Below, piece by piece: positions 6,856 through 11,684 of a DNA stretch of 11,684 bases; position 1 is the stretch's first letter; each line of letters starts with the position of its first letter. The notes under the pieces are model-generated. The model saw only the letters and a program-made list of their open reading frames with translations. It did not search any database and was not told where the DNA came from. The position numbers were made by a program, and so were the translations under genes. The DNA is from Paracoccaceae bacterium. Lineage in GTDB: Bacteria > Pseudomonadota > Alphaproteobacteria > Rhodobacterales > Rhodobacteraceae. Where the stretch lies: NCBI GenBank assembly GCA_009922885.1, contig RFUP01000038.1:1-11684 (forward strand), written 5' to 3'.

Positions 6856-7517
6856 TACAGCCCCATCTTCTTGTCGAGAATGGCCTTGAGGTCGGCGAAG
6901 GACATGTTCGAATGCTTCTCGCCATCGATGATCAGAGAGGGCGTGGAGTTGATTTCATCGGCTGTAGAATTGGCTTCCCACCATGCCACGAGCGCTTCCG
7001 CTTTCGCACCATCAGTGAGGCAGGTGTTGAGTTGCTCTTCGGTCAGGCCCGCGACCTTGCCGATCTTGCGCAGATTATCCGCAATCAACGCCGAATCCCC
7101 ACCTGCAATCCAGTCTTTCTGCTGGGAATAGAGCATGTCCGAGACACCGAAGAAGCGCGTCGGCTCGCAGCGCGCAACCATGGAAGCCCAGAGCCCGAAG
7201 CGGTCGAAGTAGACATCGCGGTAGATGAACTTCACCTTGCCGGTCTCGATGTATTCGGCCTTCAAGGACGGCATCACGGTTGCATGGAAATTGGCACAAT
7301 GCGGACAAGTGAAGGATGCGTACTCAACCACGGTGATCGGGGCGTCGTTCGAGCCGAGTACCATTTCCACAACGCTTGCAGGCTCGGCAGGGGTTTCCGC
7401 ATGGGCGGCGCCTAGGTCTGGCAGGCTCAAGGGGCTGTTGCGATCACGTGCGAGGAAAAGCCCTCCCACACCGGAAATCGCGGCCACCCCGGCCAACAAA
7501 AGCGCTCTGCGGTTCAT
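6855..7517 (-). CDS. DsbA-like periplasmic thiol oxidoreductase
   Basis: The 220-residue protein is a DsbA-family thioredoxin-fold protein expected to form or rearrange disulfides in the periplasm. The N-terminus is a signal sequence with twin arginine (NRR), a hydrophobic core (about 5-22) and an AHA|ET cleavage site near residue 40; the arginines give a weak Tat-like look, but Sec export is equally possible. The mature domain has EYASFTCPHC with the active-site pair Cys71-Pro-His-Cys74 (the classical DsbA dipeptide) and the cis-proline loop STPSLIIDG (Pro193). Two further cysteines, Cys117 and Cys166, could form a second disulfide. ATG 7517 is supported by GAAAGGA six bases upstream (complement of 7524-7530) and by an ATGA overlap with the DUF721 gene. 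The stop overlaps the next gene's start. No DsbB partner is in the window. Confidence 0.93.
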   Translation of the reverse strand: MNRRALLLAGVAAISGVGGLFLARDRNSPLSLPDLGAAHAETPAEPASVVEMVLGSNDAPITVVEYASFTCPHCANFHATVMPSLKAEYIETGKVKFIYRDVYFDRFGLWASMVARCEPTRFFGVSDMLYSQQKDWIAGGDSALIADNLRKIGKVAGLTEEQLNTCLTDGAKAEALVAWWEANSTADEINSTPSLIIDGEKHSNMSFADLKAILDKKMGL

Positions 7518-8038
7518 GCTCTGTCCTTTCTCGACTGTCCCTCGCGGGATAAAACGTTCTGGGCCAGCGTTTCAAGCGCTGCCCGCAATGCCTCGCTGCC
7601 CACACCCGTTGTGCTTTCACGGGCTTTGGCAGAAATTTCGGCGCTCGGTTTCGTTTCCACGCGCTGCGGCTTTGCATCGAAAGCCACTTGCCCTTCGGCA
7701 AATCCGGTCGCGGCGGTTTGCGTCACGCGCACGCGGGCGATTGCGTTATAGCCATAGGCCGCGTTCACCCGATCCCTGAGTTCCTCTTTCCGCATCTCCA
7801 TCACAGGAGCCATCGCGCCTGTGGTCAGAACGGTCAGCGTGGCACCCAAACCGCCTTCGCGGCCGTATTTCACATCCACCGGGCGCGCCAGCGCGGCGAG
7901 ATCAGTGCCTACAATCTCGGCCCAATGGGTCAGCACCCGCGACACGGCAAAACCACGGGATTCGCCTGCGCGCCGGATCTGCCCCTGCAAAAGGGCCCCC
8001 GCGCTCGAAAATCCTTTGCCTCGCTTCTGTTGTGCCAT
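7514..8038 (-). CDS. DUF721 / DciA-like protein
   Basis: The 174-residue cytoplasmic protein carries a DUF721 domain at about residues 17-110, recognised from the pattern RGFAVSRVLTHWAEIVG followed by a beta-rich section (GGLGATLTVLTTGAMAP) and the helix EMRKEELRDRVNAAYGYNAIARVRVTQT. DciA, the characterised relative, helps load the replicative helicase in bacteria that lack DnaC; whether this protein does so is inference. The C-terminal 60 residues are low in complexity and end in a predicted helix with a basic tail. ATG 8038 has GGAGG five bases upstream (complement of 8044-8048). It is the first gene of a three-gene minus-strand operon and overlaps the DsbA-like gene by four bases (ATGA). 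It diverges from mutY across a 79-nt gap. Confidence 0.85.
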   Translation of the reverse strand: MAQQKRGKGFSSAGALLQGQIRRAGESRGFAVSRVLTHWAEIVGTDLAALARPVDVKYGREGGLGATLTVLTTGAMAPVMEMRKEELRDRVNAAYGYNAIARVRVTQTAATGFAEGQVAFDAKPQRVETKPSAEISAKARESTTGVGSEALRAALETLAQNVLSREGQSRKDRA

Positions 8039-8067
8039 CCTTGCCTCCGGGCGTTCCGCGCTATTCT

Positions 8068-8081
8068 ATGCCCACGGGCAT
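8068..8081. promoter_or_regulatory. Dyad in the divergent DUF721-mutY intergenic region
   Basis: ATGCCC-AC-GGGCAT is a perfect six-base-pair dyad with a two-base spacer, centred in the 79-nt gap between the two divergent starts. It could be an operator serving both directions. The complement of 8062-8067 reads TAGAAT, a possible -10 box for the DUF721 operon, but I see no good -35 partner. Confidence 0.3.
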
Positions 8082-8117
8082 CAGGCGCCAGTCGGAAAAG
8101 TAGGAAAGACTTGAACA

Positions 8118-9185
8118 ATGCGTGAAACGATTGCGAGCGCTATCGACCTGCTTGACTGGTATGACGCCAATGCCCGCAGTTTGCCGTGGCGCGTGCCGCC
8201 ATCAGAGAGCAAAGCTGGCGCGCGCCCTGATCCGTATCGGGTGTGGCTTTCGGAGGTGATGCTACAACAAACCACCGTTGCCGCCGTGAAGGACTACTTC
8301 CACCGCTTCACGATGCGATGGCCAACGGTTGCGGCCTTGGCGGCAGCCGAGGATGCAGAGGTGATGGCCGAATGGGCAGGGCTTGGCTATTACGCCCGCG
8401 CCCGCAACCTCTTGAAGTGCGCGCGTGTGGTTGTATCCGAACACGGCGGCACTTTCCCGACAGATCGTGAAACGCTCCTCACCCTCCCCGGCATCGGCCC
8501 TTATACGGCAGCAGCGATTGCAGCCTTCACAACGCAGGCACGTGAAACCGTGGTGGATGGCAATGTCGAGCGGGTGATGGCGCGGCTTTACGATGTGCAC
8601 ACCCCTTTGCCTGCCGCCAAACCCGAGTTGACCGCTTTGGCCGCCGCCCTCACCCCCGAAGAACGCCCCGGTGATTACGCCCAAGCCGTGATGGACCTCG
8701 GTGCCACGATCTGCACGCCGCGCAGCCCGGCTTGCGCGCTTTGCCCTTGGGGTTCCCCCTGCCTTGGACGCCAGCGCGGCACCGCCTCCGATCTGCCCAA
8801 AAAGGCACCGAAAGCCGAGAAGCCGACGCGTCTCGGCATTGCCTATGTCGCGCGTCGCGCTGATGGGGCCTGGCTTCTGGAAACCCGGCCGGAAAGTGGG
8901 CTTTTGGGCGGGATGCTTGGATGGCCCGGCACCAAATGGGCGGAAACGACGCCGTCAGAGGCTCCGCCTGTTCAAGCTGGCTGGCACGACCCAGGCTTCG
9001 AAGTGCGCCACACCTTTACTCATTTTCATCTGCGCCTAGCCCTTCGCGTGGCGAACCTTCCCCTTGAAGCGGAGCCTACGGAGGGCCAATTTCTTGCCAA
9101 GGCCGACTTCCGGCCAGCTGCGCTACCCACCGTCATGCGAAAGGCATTTGACCTCGCGCAAAGCGTATTGGAAAACTGCCGCTAG
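8118..9185 (+). CDS. mutY: MutY, adenine DNA glycosylase
   Basis: MutY removes adenine mispaired with 8-oxoguanine, guarding against G-to-T transversions. The 355-residue protein has the full architecture: catalytic Glu46 in SEVMLQQT, helix-hairpin-helix LPGIGPYTAAAI (123-134), catalytic Asp147 in VDGN, the [4Fe-4S] ligands Cys199, Cys206, Cys209 and Cys215 with the exact C-x6-C-x2-C-x5-C spacing, and a C-terminal MutT-like 8-oxoG recognition domain (about 235-350) with the HTFTHFHLRL motif. Length is normal. ATG 8118 is preceded by AGGAAAG (8102-8108) at nine bases. It is divergent from the DUF721 operon and only 30 nt upstream of alkB on the same strand, so read-through into alkB is likely unless a promoter lies inside mutY. 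Confidence 0.97.
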   Translation: MRETIASAIDLLDWYDANARSLPWRVPPSESKAGARPDPYRVWLSEVMLQQTTVAAVKDYFHRFTMRWPTVAALAAAEDAEVMAEWAGLGYYARARNLLKCARVVVSEHGGTFPTDRETLLTLPGIGPYTAAAIAAFTTQARETVVDGNVERVMARLYDVHTPLPAAKPELTALAAALTPEERPGDYAQAVMDLGATICTPRSPACALCPWGSPCLGRQRGTASDLPKKAPKAEKPTRLGIAYVARRADGAWLLETRPESGLLGGMLGWPGTKWAETTPSEAPPVQAGWHDPGFEVRHTFTHFHLRLALRVANLPLEAEPTEGQFLAKADFRPAALPTVMRKAFDLAQSVLENCR

Positions 9186-9215
9186 AACAAAATCATCGCA
9201 TCGAAAGGCCCGCCG

Positions 9216-10349
9216 ATGATCCCCGCGTCCCAAGTAGCCCGCTTTACCTCTGCCCTGCCATTCTGGCTTTCGCTCACTTTACTGCCGATGGCATGGATCG
9301 GGGCGGTCTATGGTGGCCTCTGGGTTCTCCTGCTCCTCGTTTGCACTTGGTATCTCTTCTCGGCACTCGACGCAGCGATTGGCCTCAACCTCGAAAACGC
9401 AGATCTTTCAACCAGCGAAGACCAGTTGTTCTTCTACCGCGCGGTCACCATCGTCTGGGTGCCGCTTCAGGCCATCACACTCTACGGGATTATCTACTAC
9501 GCTACGCGCGCAGAACATCTGAGCGGCTGGGAACTTTGCGGGCTGTTCTTTAGCGTTGGCATCATGACGGGCACAATCGGCATCAATTACTCGCACGAAT
9601 TGATGCACCAGAAAGACAAACGCGAGCAGTGGCTTGGCGACATCCTCGGCGCGATGGTCCTTTACTCGCACTTCCGCTCGGAACACCTGAAGGTGCACCA
9701 TATCTACGTCGGCACACCGGGTGATCCGGTGACCGCGCGTTACAACGAGAGCTTCTTCCGCTTCTTCCCGCGCGTGCTCTACCAGTCGCTCGTTTCTGCC
9801 TTCAAAGCCGAAGCCGACATGCTGAAGCGCCGGAACCTGCCTTGGCACCACCGCTCGAATCCGTTCTGGCGCTATTGGGGCCTGCAAGCCCTGATGTTGG
9901 CACTCGCCCTCGTCGCAGGCGGCTGGATCGGCCTTGGCCTTTTCATTTTTCAAGCCTTCATTGCTGTCTGGCAGCTGGAACTGGTGAATTACGTCGAGCA
10001 TTACGGCCTCACCCGCAAGCACCTTGGCAATGGCAAATACGAGCATGTCAAACCGCACCATTCATGGAACGCGGCGCATCGGGCCTCGAACTGGTTGCTC
10101 ATCAACCTCCAGCGCCACTCAGACCATCATTACAAGCCCGACCGCCGCTTTCCGCTCTTGCAGAATTACACCGAGGCCGAAGCGCCGCAGCTTCCTCATG
10201 GATACCCGATCATGGGGATGGCCGCGATGGTGCCACCGATATGGCGCCGCATCATGAATAAGCGCGTTCGGCGTTGGCGCGAGATGTATTACCCCGAGAT
10301 CACGGACTGGAAGGCGTATAACAAACACAAAACGCCAGCCCCGCGCTGA
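9216..10349 (+). CDS. alkB: AlkB, alkane 1-monooxygenase (integral-membrane, non-haem di-iron)
   Basis: AlkB hydroxylates the terminal carbon of medium-length n-alkanes in the inner membrane, using O2 and electrons from rubredoxin. The 377-residue protein has about six hydrophobic segments and all the His motifs: HELMH (127-131), EHLKVHH (156-162), the alkane-hydroxylase signature NYVEHYGL (258-265) and LQRHSDHH (298-305). The NYxEHYG signature separates it from fatty-acid desaturases and xylene monooxygenase-like enzymes. There is no fused rubredoxin. ATG 9216 has GAAAGG (9203-9208) seven bases upstream. It follows mutY by 30 nt and meets the SulP gene tail to tail. No rubredoxin, rubredoxin reductase, alcohol dehydrogenase or regulator is in view, so electron partners must be encoded elsewhere. 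Substrate chain length cannot be judged from the motifs. Confidence 0.95.
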   Translation: MIPASQVARFTSALPFWLSLTLLPMAWIGAVYGGLWVLLLLVCTWYLFSALDAAIGLNLENADLSTSEDQLFFYRAVTIVWVPLQAITLYGIIYYATRAEHLSGWELCGLFFSVGIMTGTIGINYSHELMHQKDKREQWLGDILGAMVLYSHFRSEHLKVHHIYVGTPGDPVTARYNESFFRFFPRVLYQSLVSAFKAEADMLKRRNLPWHHRSNPFWRYWGLQALMLALALVAGGWIGLGLFIFQAFIAVWQLELVNYVEHYGLTRKHLGNGKYEHVKPHHSWNAAHRASNWLLINLQRHSDHHYKPDRRFPLLQNYTEAEAPQLPHGYPIMGMAAMVPPIWRRIMNKRVRRWREMYYPEITDWKAYNKHKTPAPR

Positions 10350-10352
10350 GGG

Positions 10353-11618
10353 TCAACGCTCTGGTGGTGTCCAGCTCGGCGGCTGCACACCCTTACGCTT
10401 CATCCGCACCGCCAAGCCCATCGCTGTGCCAACCGCAATCGCGATGGTGAGATCGGTAAAAACCGTGAGTACAAGCGTGACCAGCATCACCCAGCGATCC
10501 CCTTTGGGGGCGCGCATATAGGCGGGCCAGTTATGCGGCTCGGCCATGTTCCACGCGGTGAGGATCAAGAGCCCTGCCAAAGCGGGCATCGCCATCTGGC
10601 TCGCCAATGGGGCGAAAAGCATCATCATCGCCAATACGGCCGCCGCGTGCACCATTCCCGAAACAGGCGTGAGGCCCCCGGCGCGAATGTTCGTTGCGGT
10701 GCGCGCAATCGCGCCTGTTGCGGGCAGACCCATAAACAGCGCCGATGCCGTATTTGCAACGCCCTGCGCCAATATTTCGGCATTTGGCCGATGCGGTGCG
10801 CCGCCCGTCATCCGGTCGGCCACCATGGCAGAAAGGAGGCTCTCGATCCCCGCGAGGAACGCGATCACCAAGGCGGACGGCAAGAGCGTAATCAGGTGCT
10901 CTGCCGTGATTTCGGGAAGCATTGGCATCAGCAGGGTAGAAGGCAAGGTTCCAAAGCGGCTCTCGATTGTCGAAATCGGCAGCCCCAGTGCCCACGCTGC
11001 AAAAGAGGCCAGCGCCACCGCCACGATCAACCCCGGCCATTTGGGCGCAAGCTTGCGGAAGAGCGTGATCAGAACCATACCGCCCACACCGATGAAAACG
11101 GCGGGTAGTGCAATCTCGCCCGCAGATTTCACGATCGCCAAGAGTTTCAGAGGCACTTCGGCCGGAAACGCGCGGCCATCAAGCCCCAGAAGATCGGGCA
11201 ATTGGCTCGTGGCGATGATCACCGCAATTCCGATGGTAAAGCCATTGATCACCGCTTCCGGCACATAGCGCACCAAGGCACCCGCCCTGAGGAGGCCCGC
11301 CACCATCAGGATCACGCCTGCCATCAGCGTGGCCAGCACCAGCCCGTCAAAGCCGTGCGCGGCAATCACGCCATGGACCACGACGATGAACGCCCCAGTC
11401 GGCCCGCCGATCTGCACCCGGCTTCCGCCCAAGGCTGAGATCAGAAAACCTGCCACAACGGCGGTGACCAGCCCGGTGCCAGGGTCTGCTCCAGAGGCAA
11501 TTGCGATGGCAAGGCTCAGCGGCAAGGCCACCATGGCCACTGTTATCCCCGCAAGGATGTCGGCGCGCAGGCTCGTCAAACTGTAGCCCCGCAGGGCGGA
11601 AACAAGGGCTGGCGCCAT
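10353..11618 (-). CDS. SulP-family inorganic anion transporter lacking STAS domain
   Basis: The 421-residue, very hydrophobic protein is a SulP/SLC26 transporter, a family that moves sulfate, bicarbonate or other anions across the inner membrane. Family features are RADILAGITVAMVALPLSLA (from 18), GGSRVQIGGPTGAF (64-77), VINGFTIGIAVIIATSQLPDLLG and a GIESLLSAMVAD segment. Typical members are about 550 residues and end in a cytoplasmic STAS domain; this one stops after the last membrane segment with a short basic/proline-rich tail (RMKRKGVQPPSWTPPER). The gene has a clean stop, and the next gene is convergent alkB 3 nt away, so the STAS domain is not simply frameshifted downstream. ATG 11618 is preceded by AAGGAG (complement of 11629-11634) at about ten bases. 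Substrate cannot be assigned from sequence alone. Confidence 0.93.
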   Translation of the reverse strand: MAPALVSALRGYSLTSLRADILAGITVAMVALPLSLAIAIASGADPGTGLVTAVVAGFLISALGGSRVQIGGPTGAFIVVVHGVIAAHGFDGLVLATLMAGVILMVAGLLRAGALVRYVPEAVINGFTIGIAVIIATSQLPDLLGLDGRAFPAEVPLKLLAIVKSAGEIALPAVFIGVGGMVLITLFRKLAPKWPGLIVAVALASFAAWALGLPISTIESRFGTLPSTLLMPMLPEITAEHLITLLPSALVIAFLAGIESLLSAMVADRMTGGAPHRPNAEILAQGVANTASALFMGLPATGAIARTATNIRAGGLTPVSGMVHAAAVLAMMMLFAPLASQMAMPALAGLLILTAWNMAEPHNWPAYMRAPKGDRWVMLVTLVLTVFTDLTIAIAVGTAMGLAVRMKRKGVQPPSWTPPER

Positions 11619-11648
11619 GATTTGGGATCTCCTTAGGGAAATCCTTCT

Positions 11649-11681
11649 GCCTGCAACAGGCTCTAATCAAGCGAAATTGAT
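11649..11681. promoter_or_regulatory. Hairpin and inverted repeat upstream of the SulP gene
   Basis: GCCTG-CAA-CAGGC (11649-11661) can form a short five-base-pair hairpin, and ATCAA-N6-TTGAT (11666-11670 and 11677-11681) forms a second inverted repeat. Both lie in the 5' region of the SulP gene, just outside its ribosome binding site. The second could be an operator half-site pair, but the window ends too soon to see a promoter. Confidence 0.25.
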
Positions 11682-11684
11682 AAG

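Noticed and set aside
6138..7415. 425-codon open frame on the plus strand
   Set aside because: It runs antisense to the CoA-transferase and DsbA-like genes, whose motifs and overlapping starts are clear; its translation has no recognisable domain. High GC makes long antisense frames common.
10350..10352. Bidirectional terminator between alkB and SulP
   Set aside because: Only three bases separate the stops, and I found no hairpin with a T-tract at either gene end.
11666..11681. FNR-type binding site upstream of SulP
   Set aside because: The half-sites occur as ATCAA-N6-TTGAT, the reverse order and wrong spacing relative to TTGAT-N4-ATCAA.

Overview
The window looks like chromosome from a GC-rich alphaproteobacterium, most likely Rhodobacterales (Roseobacter group). 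The basis is codon use, tightly packed genes with 1-4 nt overlaps, and protein similarities recognised by eye (UvrB, LpxK, MutY, AlkB, a DUF721-DsbA gene pair). No search was run, so the taxonomy is inference.

Layout. (1) 1-2037 (+): uvrB, missing its 5' end at the window edge. (2) 2127-2618 (+): a small, lower-GC gene for an exported protein of unknown function. (3) 2619-2840: a 222-nt gene-free stretch holding four 11-nt tandem units, an 11-bp inverted repeat with a competing local hairpin, and a possible 20-codon leader ORF. (4) 2841-5053 (+): a Kdo-transferase-family (WaaA/KdtA) glycosyltransferase overlapping lpxK, both tied to the lipid A/inner core pathway. (5) 5133-5777 (+): a short bacterial sugar transferase that would prime polysaccharide synthesis on undecaprenyl phosphate. 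(6) 8038-5796 (-): an operon of DUF721/DciA-like, DsbA-like and CaiB/BaiF CoA-transferase genes joined by ATGA and TAATG overlaps; the last gene is broken near its 5' end. (7) 8118-9185 (+): mutY, divergent from that operon. (8) 9216-10349 (+): alkB, alkane 1-monooxygenase, 30 nt after mutY. (9) 11618-10353 (-): a SulP anion transporter without a STAS domain, ending 3 nt from alkB.

The genes fall into three themes: DNA repair (uvrB, mutY), envelope assembly (the WaaA-like gene, lpxK, the sugar transferase, the DsbA-like protein) and metabolism/transport (alkB, SulP, the broken CoA-transferase). I see no mobile element, CRISPR array, tRNA or rRNA.

The observations most worth following are the frameshifting deletion in the CoA-transferase, the loss of the canonical Kdo-transferase active-site motifs in the WaaA-like protein beside an intact lpxK, and the structured intergenic region in front of that pair. 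I did not find convincing evidence for a wholly new multi-gene system.
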